Below are positions 22,398 through 38,496 of a stretch of DNA of 62,000 nucleotides, piece after piece. How positions within the stretch are numbered: the first letter of the stretch is position 1; every line of letters starts with the position of its first letter. A program made the position numbers and the translations under genes. The stretch comes from Neocallimastix lanati (nom. inval.). Taxonomy: Eukaryota; Neocallimastigomycota; Neocallimastigomycetes; Neocallimastigales; Neocallimastigaceae. The notes beneath the pieces are model-generated. The model was not told the DNA's origin, did no database searches, and worked only from the letters and a program-made list of their open reading frames with translations. Where the stretch lies: positions 1 to 62,000 of the forward strand of contig JACVTC010000077.1 of NCBI GenBank assembly GCA_016946835.1, written 5' to 3'.

Positions 22398-22646
22398 GAG
22401 TGCAAATTGAAAATTATTAAATAAATTGATTATTAAATAAATAAATAAGTAAATAAATAAATAAGTAAATAAATAAGTAAATAAATAAATAAATAAGTAT
22501 ATAAATAAATAAATAAAATAAATAAATAAATAAACAAAATTAAATATTATTAATATTGATGTATATATTTTTTTAAAAAAAAATATTTTGAATTTTTATT
22601 TATTTATTCATTTATTTATATTAATACGCCACTTGTCAAAATGCAA
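22398..22646. mobile_element. MITE-like element, possible MULE derivative, 8-bp TSD
   Basis: The ends are imperfect inverted repeats: GGGAGTGCAAATTGA on the left, and CAAAATGCAACTCTCCC on the right (reverse complement GGGAGAGTTGCATTTTG). The 8-mer TGGAGAAT flanks both sides. The interior is AAAT/AAGT-type repeats with no coding capacity. Confidence 0.55.
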
Positions 22647-22659
22647 CTCTCCCTTGGAG

Positions 22660-22830
22660 AATTACTCCGAAAAAAAGCATACTAGAAAATTCACAGCAAT
22701 AATATGCATTTCAGAGCCCCAATGCTGAATAATCAGTAAAGTTGTCCAGCAGGAACATTTCTTTATATATGGAAGCGTTGTAACTACTTCAATGCTCCCA
22801 TAAAGGGAAGAACATACCAGAAATATAAAA
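22660..22830. other. Unexplained less A+T-rich island
   Basis: About 170 bp of mixed composition in an A+T desert. It contains CAGTAAAGTTGTCCAGCAGG (22734-22753), close to 20-mers in islands at 32984-33003 and (minus strand) 41338-41357. The minus strand is open for about 50 codons, but I recognise nothing. Confidence 0.4.
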
Positions 22831-22866
22831 AAAAAAAATCATTTTTGATTTAAAAAAGATGTACAT

Positions 22867-22907
<41 letters not shown>

Positions 22908-22980
22908 TATACATTAAACATAAATTTTAATTAGTATTTTTATATTATTATTATAATAATTTTGATACATTCTTATAACA

Positions 22981-23180
22981 TGTTGCATTTCGGAACGTGA
23001 CTTTCAAATAAAAAATTCGTTTCATAATTTAACAAAAATAATATCTTTAAAATTAAATATTATTCAATATTTAATTATTTATTAAAATTTAAAAATTATT
23101 ATTCATTTATCAAATAAGCCACTCTTACATGAACGGTTTGTCAAAGTAAGCAATATAAAGCCACATTCCTAAATGCAACA
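22981..23180. mobile_element. MITE-like element with 24-bp TIRs
   Basis: The left end TGTTGCATTTCGGAACGTGA and the right end (reverse complement of 23157-23180, TGTTGCATTTAGGAATGTGG) match at 21 of 24 positions. No target-site duplication is visible, so the exact limits are uncertain. Confidence 0.5.
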
Positions 23181-23786
23181 AGACCACATTTTTAATACCT
23201 TTTAAACCAATCATAAATTGACATATTTGATAAAAATATTGAAACTTTATGGTAAAAATGTAACAATTCATAATTAAAATATATAAAATTTAAGGCTTTA
23301 TTAATATTACTATTAAATTATGAAACAATTACGAATTCTTGATACTTTTTATTTTCAATATATACGGCTTGAGTAACGTAAAAACCTAACTAATTATTTC
23401 AAAAATATTGGCTTTTTTTTTTTTTTTTTTTTTTAAAAAATATGATTATCTTCATAGGACGAAATATAGGTTGTATTATTGATATTAGAAAATATATTTA
23501 TATTCTATTATAAAAATAATGTTTTTGGTTTAGATAATGAAATAGATTAATTATAAAAAATATATTTTTTTATAGATGTAAAATTTTATTTTTAATAATG
23601 AATAAGATTAATAATTAATAATTAAATTATTTAATATATAAATCTTTTTTATTTGTTTCCATTTTATTAATTTTTATTTTTGAATAAAAATTATAATCTT
23701 TTTTTTTTATTTTATTTTTTATTTTTTATTTTTTATTTTTAAAGTAAAAAATTATTCATTAAAAAATTAATAATAAATATATAAAA

Positions 23787-25006
23787 ATGAAGGGTTTCAA
23801 ATACATAATAGGTTTAACATTATTAGCTTTTGGTGTAAAAGCAGCTTATGAAGGAAAAAATATTGTTGTTTTAGATGAAAAGAATTTCCAAAAGGAAGTT
23901 ATGGATATTGCAGTATTTATCAAATAAGTTTTTGCTATAGTAGAATTGTTCAATAAAATTTAATATTTTTTCATATAATTATAATAATTTATCTTATTTC
24001 TTTTTTTTTTTATTTTTTTATTTTTTTATTTTTCATTATTAAAATATTTATTATTTTTATTTATGTTTAATATATAATTTGAAATAATGATAATTATAAT
24101 AATAATAATAATAATAATAAAAATGGATATTATTTATATGATTAAAAAAATTAAATAAAAGCAAGTAAATGTTGTTGTTTTTTACAATAAGGAAGGAGCT
24201 AATGAAAGATTGTCTAAGGAAATAACTACAGTTAGTGAAAAATTACGAGGTTTTGTTAAAGTTGGTTCTGTTAATTGTGATATTGAAGACAACGAAAGTT
24301 TATGTGATATAGAAGAAGTCACAGAACATCCACAAATTAATATTTATATTCCAGCTCCAGCTGATGATGGAAGTAAAGGTGTTATTAAAAAAGCAAGAGT
24401 TGGTAAATGTCAAATGTTAATAGGCTACTTTATGTATATTACCAAATTTATCTATTAAAATTTCAATTATTGATTTAAATTGAAATTCAATTAAATTTAT
24501 ATATATGTTATTATTATTATTATTTTATTTATATAATTATATTAATAATAATTATATAAAAATTATATATGAATATATATATATAAATATATATATCTTA
24601 AAAAATTATAAAATCCATAATAGTTTATAAGGGTATTAAAAAGGCTAAATATATTGCTGAATATGCAACAAGTAATATAGTTTCACTTGTTGCACCGATT
24701 ACTGGTGGTGAAACTGTTACTAATTCTAAGATTAATTTCAGTTCCTTCTTAGGGGTAAAGACCTATCCAAAACTTATTCTTTGTACTGATAAGCCAGAAA
24801 CTCCTCTTCTTTTCAGAGCTCTTAGTTTAGAATACTTTGGTAAATTACTTTTAGGTGAAATTTCAAATACTGAAACTGAATTAATTGAAAAATTAAACGT
24901 TCAAAAATTCCCAAGTATTTTCTACTTTGAAATTGGTTCAGATGTTCCAATTTTATTTGAAGGTAAATATAATAGATATACACATACACATATATACATA
25001 TACTCA

Positions 25007-25045
<39 letters not shown>

Positions 25046-25971
25046 AATAAAAGTAAAAATAAAAATAAAAATAAAAATAAAAATAAAAATAAAAATAAAA
25101 ATAAAAATAAAATAAAAATAAAAGATAAATTGTAATGGAAAATATATTTATAATTTAAAAGTATAATAAATATTATTATAACTAATAAGTAATAAATTAT
25201 TGTATTTAATTTTTATATTTAACCTATATATATTTATATGTAAATATAATTTAGGTAAGGGTAATCATGATAATATTGTTGCTTTTATTGAAGAAAGAGA
25301 AAAAATTGCAAAAGAAAATGCTGAAAAGGCTAAGGAAGAAGAAAAACAACCATTATGTAATAATAATTTTTGTTTATAATATTCTTATGTTTTTATTTGT
25401 ATCAAATTTTATTAGTTCGATATATTAATATATAATATAATTTTATTTTTTATTATATTAATAATATATTAAAATAACTTAATATTTTTAATAATTTATT
25501 TATTATTATTAATTATTAAAAAAAAAAAAAAAAAAAAAAAAAGTTGATCCATTGCCAGAAGAAATTAAATCTCAAGAAGATTTATTAAAGTGTATTAACG
25601 GTTTTGGTGTATGTGCTATTTCTATTTTATCTTATGAACCAGACTTTGAAGAAAGTGTTAAACAACATAATGAAGAAATTGAAATCTTAAAGAAATTAAA
25701 GGAACAAAACAAGAAGATTGGAGGTCCATTTAAATATGCCTGGATTAACAGTGTTGAACATGGTAAGAAATTTATTAAAGATTTCGATGTTCCAGATATG
25801 CTTCCAGTGTTCATGATTATTAATGGTAAGAAGAAGGTTTATCGTGTCGATCGTGGTGCTTTTGATGAAGAATCTATTAGCAATTTCTTAAAGGATGTAA
25901 GAATGGGTAGAGGTAGATTCTTTTCCTACAAGTTTGATCCACAACTTGATAATGTCAAAGATGAACTTTAA
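23787..25971 (+). CDS. ER-resident P5/PDIA6-like thioredoxin-fold protein lacking CXXC, KDEL terminus
   Basis: Five exons: 23787-23912, 24162-24402, 24624-24962, 25255-25356 and 25544-25971, in frame for 411 residues. There is an N-terminal signal peptide (MKGFKYIIGLTLLAFGVKA) and C-terminal KDEL, so it is a luminal ER protein retrieved by the KDEL receptor. The first domain has the thioredoxin layout (VVVFYNKEGANERL, then VKVGSVNCD), but the position of the usual WCGHC active site reads NKEGANE. A second thioredoxin-like region (about 120-230) has FPSIFYF. The last 130 residues match the PDIA6/P5 C-terminal domain pattern (GAFDEESISNFLKDVRMGRG). No CXXC occurs anywhere, so it should not act as a thiol oxidoreductase; a chaperone or binding role is inferred. 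Exon 5 follows a long poly-A acceptor. Confidence 0.82.
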
Positions 25972-25992
25972 ATAAATAAATAAATAAAGTAA

Positions 25993-26026
<34 letters not shown>

Positions 26027-26144
26027 GTAAAAAAGAATTAAATTAATATCTATATATAATGAAGAATAAATGTAAAATAAAATTTATCATTTATAATATA
26101 AATATAAAGTAAAAAATAAAAAAAAAATTAAGATCAAATAAATT

Positions 26145-26212
<68 letters not shown>

Positions 26213-26893
26213 ATAGAAATAATATTATATAAAATAAATAAACTCTTAATAAAAAAGAAAAATAAAATTATTAAATAATTATAGCTCTGAAATTAAATAT
26301 ATATATATATATATATTAAGATAAAAAAGAAAAATAAATTAATAATTGAATAATTACTTTATTTTAGGAGTTTTATATTGATTATATTTAAAATTTTAGA
26401 ATGAAAATATGTATCTATTAAAAAATTATTGATTGAAACATGTTAATTTAAACAGTTTTTCTTTGGATTATTTATTTTTATTTAATTTAATATTTATTAA
26501 TATAAATTAAAAATATTTTCTAATACACTACCTGTATTATAAAATATTTTTAATTTTCTAATAAATTATTTAAATATCTAATAAATTTTTTAAACCATAA
26601 TTAACTTTCAGAATTTAATTAATTTTTTTTTTTTTTTTTTTTTTAAAGATTGTATGGATCATTTTACATTTAAAATCTAATTTAATAATAAATTAAATAT
26701 TAATTTATTTAATTAAAAAGAAAGAACAAAAAGCTATAAAAAAAAAAAAAAAAAATTAAAAAAATATAATTAAAATAAAAATAAAAATAAAAATAAAAAT
26801 AAACATAAAATTAAATATATATATATATATATTTAATTCCCTAGAAAAAATAAACAAATAAACAAATAAATAAATAAATTAAGAAAGGTAAAA
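25972..26893. other. Intergenic A+T-rich DNA
   Basis: Includes AAT repeats after 25995 and a poly-A tract of about 60 (26151-26210). No gene seen. Confidence 0.6.
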
Positions 26894-27615
26894 ATGTTTT
26901 CTAATAAAAATAAAGGTCAACAACAATCTAGGGATATTGATGATGATTTTTATTCATTAATTGATTATTATGCTATTCTTGGAGTTGAACCTACAGCATC
27001 AAATGAAGCAAATATGTGAAGCGTATATTGAACTCGTGATTAAAAATCGCCCAGATAATATTTGCGAAGATGAAAATGCAAATAATCCAGAATAATCAAC
27101 GTATTGTAAAAAAAAAAAAAAAAAAATCGTTTCCAACAAATTAATCAAGCCTATTTTATTCTTTCTGATCCAGAACGTCGTGAAATTTATGATACTCAAT
27201 ATAATGAATATTGTATTGCTGCTGGTAGTAATTTTGAAAGGGAGCAGACTAATTCTAAAAAATGTAGAAAAAATGAAAAAAACTGAAAGCATTTATAAAT
27301 ATGAAAGAGATGCAAATCCTTATAAAATTTTTGGAAATGCATTTGAAGAACTTTTTCATCCAAGAAGTTCCACAACCACATACTTTTTGGAAACGTTTAG
27401 GAGGTGCTGCAGGTATTGTACTAGGCTTTATTTTAATGAATGTCCCTGGTGCAGTTGCTTGTGGTATTGCAGGTACAAAACTTGGAGAGATAAGGAACAA
27501 TAAAGGTTGTAGTGTCTATGATGCATTTAAAAAGTTAGATAGAGACAAAAAAGCAGAAATTTTATCTCAATTAACGAAAGAAGTTGTACAACATACTATT
27601 AACTTGAAGGAATAA
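26894..27615 (+). pseudogene. Frameshifted J-domain protein with glycine-rich C-terminal domain
   Basis: It starts MFSNKNKGQQQ and enters a J domain (DYYAILGVEPTAS). A one-base excess near 27000 breaks the frame. The next frame gives AYIELVIKNRPD, where HPD would be expected, then a poly-A run (27107-27125) with another break, then FQQINQAYFILSDPERREIY. Further shifts near 27250 and 27360 lead to a membrane-prone Gly/Ala segment (LGGAAGIVLGFILMNVPGAV) and a C-terminal KLGEIRNN/SVYDAFKKL region seen in fungal J-proteins. Four breaks within 720 bp point to a pseudogene. Assembly errors at homopolymers could explain some, but not the His-to-Arg change in HPD. Confidence 0.7.
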
Positions 27616-28471
27616 AATAAAAAATTATTAAAATAAAAATAAAAATAAAAATAAAAATAAAAATAAAAATAAAAATAAACATAAACATAAAAATAAAAAT
27701 AAAAATAAAAATAAAAATAAAAATAAAAATAAAAACTGAAATAATAATAATATTTACTATACTATTTAGAAAAGTATAGAAAAGTATATATTTCTTACAT
27801 ATGAAAAAAAAAAAATCATAATAATAATAAAAAAAAAAAAAAAAAAAAAAGAAATGATAATAAATCAATATATAAATTAAAAAATAAATTATGATTACTA
27901 TTTTAAATAATGATTTAAAAATCCAATAAACACATAAAATATCAACCTATAAATGTATTTAATAATTGATAATTTTTACAAATTTAAATAGTTATTTTTT
28001 TAAAATCATATTTTTATTTTTATTTTTAATTTTCTTTTTTAATGTTTTATGTTTAATTTTTATTTATTCATTTATTTATTTTTTTTTAATAATTATTAAA
28101 ATTAATATATTTTTATTTTTATTTTTGTTGCTTTAATTCTAATAATTTAATATAAATTTTAATTATTACCAATTATTAATAATTATTAAAATTAATTTTT
28201 TTAGGCTTTATTTTTTATTTTTTTTTTTTTTTTCATTTTTTATTTTTAATTTTATTATTATTATTGTATTATTATTATTTTAATTTTTGAAAATATTTAT
28301 TTCCATTTCTTTAATTCTATTTTTTCTATTTCTAATATATTTTATTTTTTATATTTTAATTTTCAAATTTTATTATTATTATTATTATTTTTTTTTTTTT
28401 ATAAATAATAGTCATTATTATTATTATTTTTTTTATTAAATTTAATTTTCATTTACTTATTATTATTATTA

Positions 28472-28510
<39 letters not shown>

Positions 28511-28546
28511 CTTTTCTTTTCTTTTTCTTTATTATTATAATTATTA

Positions 28547-28577
<31 letters not shown>

Positions 28578-28976
28578 TTTCATTTTCATTAACTATAATT
28601 ATTATTATATTTATATCATTTTTATAAGAAAGATATAATTATATATATAAAACATAAATATGTAAAAAATCACATTAATATTTTATATATCTTCTTATTG
28701 TATTTATTTATAATATAATAATGAATTATTTTATTATTATTATTTTTTTTTAATATTATAATTATAATTATTACTACTACTATTATTTATTAGTATTATT
28801 TGTAGTATTTTTATTATTATTTTTTTTTTTTTGTGCTTTTTAGTACTATTTAAATTATCATTATTATTTTTTTTAATACTTCTTTTTTTTTATAATATTT
28901 TTTAATTTGCTATTATGATTTTTTTTTTATATATAATTAGATTCAATCATAAATTATTTATATTTATGATTTATTT
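27616..28976. other. Intergenic region with AAAAAT/AAAAAC hexamers and poly-T
   Basis: A hexamer array (about 27628-27736) is followed by poly-A and poly-T and ATT repeats. No gene seen; it includes the 3' flank of the MAP kinase gene. Confidence 0.6.
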
Positions 28977-31490
<2,514 letters not shown>

Positions 31491-32028
31491 CTTTTTTTAT
31501 AATATACTTATTATTATTATTATTATTATTATTTTTAAAAAATATATATTAATTGTAAAATATTATTTTTTACTTTATAATAAATTATATATAAAATTAT
31601 TGATAATATATGTGAATTAAATTATTAAATCTTTATATTATTTCAATATTTAAATTTAATTGCTTTTTATCTAAATGTTAATAAAAATGATAATAGAATC
31701 TTTAATTGAAAAAAAAAAAGTAAAAATAAATTCTAAAAAAAAAAATAAATAAGAAAACAAACAAATGTTTCTTAAATGTTTCTTATAATTTGCCCTTTTT
31801 AAATAATATTTTTTTAAATGATATCTATTTTTATTATTTTTTAAATATTAAGTCTTGTAATGCAAAATAAAAGTTTTAATAAAATAAATTAATAATCATA
31901 TATATATAAATATATACCTTGCGATAAATTTTTTATAAAATTTATTTTAATTTTGATTTTATTTATTATTTTTATAATTAATATTAATTTTGTTTAGAGA
32001 ATGAATCACTTTTTTTTTTTTTTTTTTA

Positions 32029-32059
<31 letters not shown>

Positions 32060-32520
32060 GAAAAAAAATTATTATATTATTTATTATTTTTTCTTTATTA
32101 TTATTACTGTTTTTTTTATAAATTATTTTTTTTTTAATGAATTTAAGGAATAAATTAATAAATAGATAAATATATATTAAAAGTGGTTTAATTAAAAGAA
32201 CATTAAATCTATATTAAAACTAAATTAATAAATTAACAATTAATAAATAAAATAAATAAATAAAGAAATTATAAGAATAATAAAGAAGTGTATTTTCAGT
32301 ATTAAAATAAATAAAAAAAGATTTTTTTTTTTTTGTTATTCTTATTTTTTTAATAATTTTTATTTTTGAATTGCCTAATTATAATAATATTATATTAAAA
32401 AAATAAAATAAATATTAAAACAAAATAATTAAAAAAGTATAAAAAAACAAAAAGAAATATTAATCAAAAAATTGTAAATAAAAAATTTAATATAAAATTA
32501 ATAATTAATAATAAATCTAA
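31491..32520. other. Upstream region of the MAP kinase gene
   Basis: A+T-rich with ATT repeats and poly-T tracts (about 32010-32060). No second gene seen. Confidence 0.5.
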
Positions 32521-32912
32521 TTTAATTAATAATATAATAATAATAAATAATAATAATAATAAATAATAATAATAATAATAATAAATAATAAATAATAATA
32601 ATAATAATAATAAATAATAAATAATAAATAATAAATAATAATAATAAATAATAATAATAATAATAATAAATAATAATAATAATAAATAATAATAATAATA
32701 ATAATAAATAATAAATAATAAATAATAAATAATAATAATAAATAATAATAATAATAATAATAAATAATAATAATAATAAATAATAATAATAATAAATAAT
32801 AATAATAATAAATAATAATAATAATAATAATAAATAATTAATAATAATAAATAATAATAATAATAATAGTAATATAATAATAATAATAATAAATAATAAT
32901 AATAATAAATAG
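32521..32912. repeat. AAT/AAAT trinucleotide array
   Basis: About 390 bp of ATAATAATA with interspersed AAATAAT phase shifts. It continues after the island at 32913-33091 up to about 33180, so the island looks inserted in the array. Leu/Tyr/Ile open frames here are artefacts. Confidence 0.9.
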
Positions 32913-33091
32913 TGATCAAGGAGATTGTGGCTGCAAGATCCAATTATAAGATTATCGTACAATGACAAGCAGTAATAATACTTGGGTAAGGCAGTCCAGC
33001 AGGGACAGCACCACCTACTACGTAGGAAGTTAGATAAGGACTCCAGTAATAAACGGATGTGCAGCTGGGGAGAATTCCTGCTACGGTCGTT
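32913..33091. other. Less A+T-rich island inserted in the AAT array
   Basis: About 180 bp of mixed sequence between two halves of the AAT array, which is suggestive of a short interspersed element. It contains GGGTAAGGCAGTCCAGCAGG (32984-33003) and the small inverted repeat CCTAC-TAC-GTAGG. I find no B box and no family match. The minus strand is open for about 45 codons. Confidence 0.5.
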
Positions 33092-33179
33092 AAAAAAAAA
33101 TAATAATAATAATAAATAATAATAAATAATAATAATAATAAATAATAATAATAATAATAAATAATAATAATAATAGCAA

Positions 33180-33305
33180 TATAATAATATAATAATATAA
33201 TAATAATATTTAATAATAATATTTAATAATAATATTTAATAATAATATTTAATAATAATATTTAATAATAATGTTTAATAATAATATTTAATAATAATAT
33301 TTTAT
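33180..33305. repeat. 14-bp tandem repeat (TTTAATAATAATAT)
   Basis: Roughly eight copies of a unit of about 14 bp, TTTAATAATAATAT with small variants. Confidence 0.8.
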
Positions 33306-35268
33306 TATATTGAGAGTTTTTTTTTTTTATCTTATATTTATTTTTTTCATTTATAGAAGTAAAATCAATTTCAGCGATAAAAAAAAGATGAAAAAGAGAT
33401 GATAAAATAAAATTATAAAATAATAATAACAATTATTTAGTCCAACATATTTTATATTTTAAAAATTATGAAAATAAAAGTTTACTTTTTTTTTTCTTTC
33501 TATATGAATAAACTTTATTTAATAATATTTATTAAAAAAAAAAAATACATAAAAATCAAATCATAAAATTTTTTACACTAACATAAAAAAATTATCTTAT
33601 GAATTTCGAAATAACTTCTAACTCTTCCCCATTCACCGATAACTCCATATGGATAAAAATTATTATTTGAATCAGAATAAGTTTACTCTTTAATTTTTTT
33701 TTTTTTTTTTTTTTTATTATTAAAAAAAATAATACATTTATAAAATAAATAGAATAATTGAATTTAATTTTATGATTTTTTTTTTTTTATTTTATTATAT
33801 TACGTATTACTACAATATATTATTAATAAATCACAAATTTAAATTATTAATAAAAATTTAATATAAATTATTAATCGTTTAAATTCTGTTAAAAGTATTT
33901 AAAAAAGTATTTATTATTTACACATTATTATTTAATAAATATTATTTATTATTTATATAAATATTAATTATTAATAGATAATAGTAATAAATTTTTGAAC
34001 CCAAAGTATTAATATATAAAAGAGAAAAAATAAAAATTTAATAATATGTAATAAAATATTTATTATTTAATTATTTAATTATTATTCTAAATAATAATTA
34101 TTAATATAATTAATAATTAATATATAATCGATAATACATTCTAATTTATGCCCAAATAATAATTATTAAATATAATTAATAATTAATATATAATCGATAA
34201 TAAATTCTAATTTAAGCCCAAAGTATTAATAAATAAAAAAGAAAATAAAAAGATTAAATATTAATAATATGTAATAATAAATATAATCATTTATAATTAA
34301 AATGTGAGATTTTGAATTTATAAACAAAAACTTTTACATTAAATTATAAACTGTAAATTAATATTTCATTCTATAGAAATTTTCGTTATTATTTTAATTA
34401 GGATATAAAAATAAAACCCATTCATTTTCAAATGTGGCGTATTATCTTAAGTGGCGTATAAATTATAAATAAATAAATAATGTAGAATAAGATATTGATA
34501 AAAATATACACAATATTTAATTATAAAGATATCTTAATATCTTAATATTTTTTCTAAACTACAAAATTTACAAACATTTAAACTATAGTTCAATATTATT
34601 TTTTAAGTAAATAATGTCAGTGAGATGCTAATATTTTATTTTTATTTTTATTTTATTTTTTTATAAACTGCATAATTATTTAAAATATAAAGAACTTTAA
34701 TGTCTTTTCATCTCGTTATTATATTTTAAATTAATATCAATTCTTTGTTTTTTATTATAATTTTTTAATATTTAAAAAATAAAATTAAATAAAATATTTA
34801 TATTATTAACCATTTTATTATTTATTTAATTGCTCATTATTTATTTAATTATTTATTTAATTCAATATTTATTTAATTATTTAATTATTTATTTTGAGTA
34901 AAACATTATTTATTATTCAGTTTTTTTTTTTTTTTTTTTTTTTTTATTATAATATAAAGTATTCATATTATGTTACTAGAAATTCTGCTTTTAAATTACA
35001 ATATAGAAGGGCCACATTGAGAAATTCACTATTGTGATATGCAAAACTTTGCCATAAATAAATAAATTTGTAAAAAAATAGAAAAAAAATACATAATTTA
35101 AAAATAAATTTTAATAATATTAAAAATATAAAACAATTATAAAAAATAATTATTATAGAAAATAATAAACTATAATTTAAATAATTATAATAAATAATAA
35201 TGTGATTATTATTATTTTTTTTCAATATATATATTTATTTTATTCTTATTTTATTCTATTAATAATAA

Positions 35269-35322
<54 letters not shown>

Positions 35323-36244
35323 TTCTATTCATTCTATTAATAATAATTTTTTTTATAAATAATCCTTTTTTATTACTATTACTATAATTCATTTTAAAAT
35401 ATTATTACTATTAATATTGATTTTATTTTAAAATTAATAATTATAATTATTTATTACTAAATTGGTTTTATTATTTGTATTATTTATAATACTAAATAAT
35501 ATTTTGATAATTATAAGTTTATGTTCAAGTTATCTATATAGTATTCATTTTATGCTGATAAAAATTTTTATAAAATTGTTTTAAATAAATAAAATAGTTC
35601 CTTGTATTTTTTCCTTCATTTATTTATATATTTATTTATTATTAATTATTAGTAGTAACGAAAAGTGGTTATTTTTTTTTTTTTTTTTTTAAAAAAATAT
35701 GTATGTGTAGTTTTAATAATATTATTTTATTAATTAATAATAAACTTTTTTTAATTAAAAAAAAAAAAAAAAAAATTAAAAACAAACTAAAATCTTTAAA
35801 ATTTAATATAAAAATATATTATTATTAATTTTTTATATTTAATTTTCTATATCATAAAAATTTATTTTTTTAAAAAAAAAAGTTAATAATTAATGAAGTA
35901 AAATTCAATAATTAAAAAAAAATATTTATTTTATGATTTAGTCATTTCATTTTATTTTATTAAATAAATTATTATTAAATAAATTAAAATTAAAAATTTT
36001 TAAAGTTTTAATATAGTGATTCTTTTTTTTTTTTTTCTCATATATATACATTTTTTTTACAGCTTCTGAAATAAAACACAAGAAAAAAAAGAGAAGAAAA
36101 TAGAAAAATATTTTTATATGTTAAAGTTTTTACTTTAATTATATTTTGAATATTTAAATATATTTATTATTACAAAAAAAAAAAAAAAAAAAAAATAAAA
36201 ATAATAATATTTAAGAGAAATACGTCATTAATATAATTAAAACA
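33306..36244. other. Long A+T-rich intergenic stretch
   Basis: Several poly-T/poly-A tracts (about 33694, 34921, 35272-35315, 36174). A short segment is repeated (ATATAATCGATAATA around 34125 and 34190). AAATGTGGCGTATT near 34432 resembles MULE-end debris. No gene seen. Confidence 0.5.
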
Positions 36245-36788
36245 ATGATGACAGAATTTTTACCTGATGATGTAAATCATCATGAAATGAAAGAATTAAC
36301 TCAAGAACAAGAAGAGCAATATAATGAAATATTAATGGTACCTTAATTTTCTTATTAATGTTTATAATTTTGAGAATAAAAATTATTATTTAAAAAATAT
36401 AATTTCATAATAAGTTGAATTAATAAAATTTAAACTATTAAATTAATTGCAAAATATATAGAATATTCAACGTGATATTAATATTCTTGGTGAAATTTCT
36501 TCAGATCGTTTAACAAAAAGAAGGGCATTAGAAAAAATTAAAAGAGAAACTATTGGTAATAAGAAAAAGTTATCAGTTGAAATTTTACAAAAAGTATTTT
36601 TTAATATATCTAATGCTTTAGTAAAATGCCTTGGAGATTCAGTTGAAAAATGTCGTGAAATATCTACACAAATAATAACAGAGTAATATAAAATTTATAT
36701 CATTTTTTTATATAAATTTATTTATATATGTTTTAAATGAAAAATAATATTTTAAAGTTAAATTTTAGTTGTAAAATAATAATGAAAT

Positions 36789-36824
<36 letters not shown>

Positions 36825-38000
36825 TTAAATATAAATATTAATTAATATAATTTTTAATTGATTTGTAATTTGCTTTAATAAAACAACAATATCAATATAA
36901 ATATTGAATTATTATAATAAATTGAAGATTTGTTGGAACTATTGATCCAGTTCCATTTATTTCATATTTAATGCCAGTATTTGTTAATCGTTATTCACAA
37001 CCAGAAGTTATTGAACCATCTGAAGAAATTCGTTTAGCTACAGTTGAATTAATTTTAAATCTTTCCAATATATCTAAAAGAGAAATTACACCGTTTGTTG
37101 AAGATATTGTACGTATTATAGATAGAACATTACAAGACCCATATCCAGAAGTTAAAAAGGTTTAATCTAAATATAGTTAAAATCAAAATAATCATATATT
37201 TTTAAAGAACATATTTTAATATTTATAAAAAATAATTTAATAATAATTTATTATTTTTATTATTATTATTATTTTATTTTTTTTATTATATTTTTATGAA
37301 AATATATATTAAAAAATGAAGGTATCATGCAAAATAATAATAAGTCTAGTTGAAAATGCAGAACGACAGGTTTCATCATTTGGTGAAAAAATAACAAAAT
37401 CTTTAGTTCCAACTTTACAACATAAGCATTCTAGTGTTAGAATAATAGCTTTAGAAGTAATATACGCATAAAGATATATATATATATGTATATTATATAA
37501 TATATGTAAATAATTTACTTTATTAATATATTAATTAATTTATTTATATTAAATTTCTGTTAAAATTTTTATTATAATGTATTTAAAATTTAAATTTATA
37601 CCATACATATACATTCATTTAAAAGGCATTAAAATACGCCGTTATTGCTGATGCTTCTGGATTGAATGATATAATTAATACTCTTCGTAATTTAACTCTT
37701 GATAAAACTGGTTCAGTTCGTGAAGCATTATATAAAACTGTTAGTGAATGGTTATTAAAATTACGTGATCGTTATAGTTATGGTGATAAATTATTACCTC
37801 TTCTTTTTGCTGGTTTTGTAGATGAAGTTCCAAAATATCAAGATTTATGTAGGTCTTATATGGATGAAATTGGTGCTTTATATGAGTATGACTGGGAATC
37901 TAGATTAAAGGATCAATTAGATTATACCCCAAATGATAATAATTCAAGTAAATTTTATTTAATAATTTATTTATGTTTACACACACACATACATATATAT

Positions 38001-38047
<47 letters not shown>

Positions 38048-38465
38048 TAAATAATAATTTTTTGATATATAATTTTTTTAATAATTTTTTATTACAATTA
38101 AAATTTAATATAATTAATTGTATATTTATTTTATTCTTATTTTTATTTATATAATATTATTAATAGATCGTCCAAGGATTGGTTCAAGACATGTTGTTAG
38201 AGATAATATAATGAAAATTTTAGATAAATTATTAGAAGATATACAAGATTGGAATGCTGAAAGAAGAAATAAAAGTAGTCAAATTTTTGTTACTATTTTT
38301 GATTTTGTGGAAGAGCATATTACAGGCTATACAAGTAATATTATACCAATATTTTGCAAAGTTTGTACCACTGATGAAGCTTCATTACTTCAATCGGTAA
38401 TTGAATACATAAATAAATAAATTAGAAAATTTTAAGATTAATTTAAGATATATTTATAATAATTA

Positions 38466-38496
<31 letters not shown>

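Noticed and set aside
32464-32968. Minus-strand Leu/Ile/Tyr open frames of about 150 codons
   Set aside because: Read through the AAT trinucleotide array; not coding.
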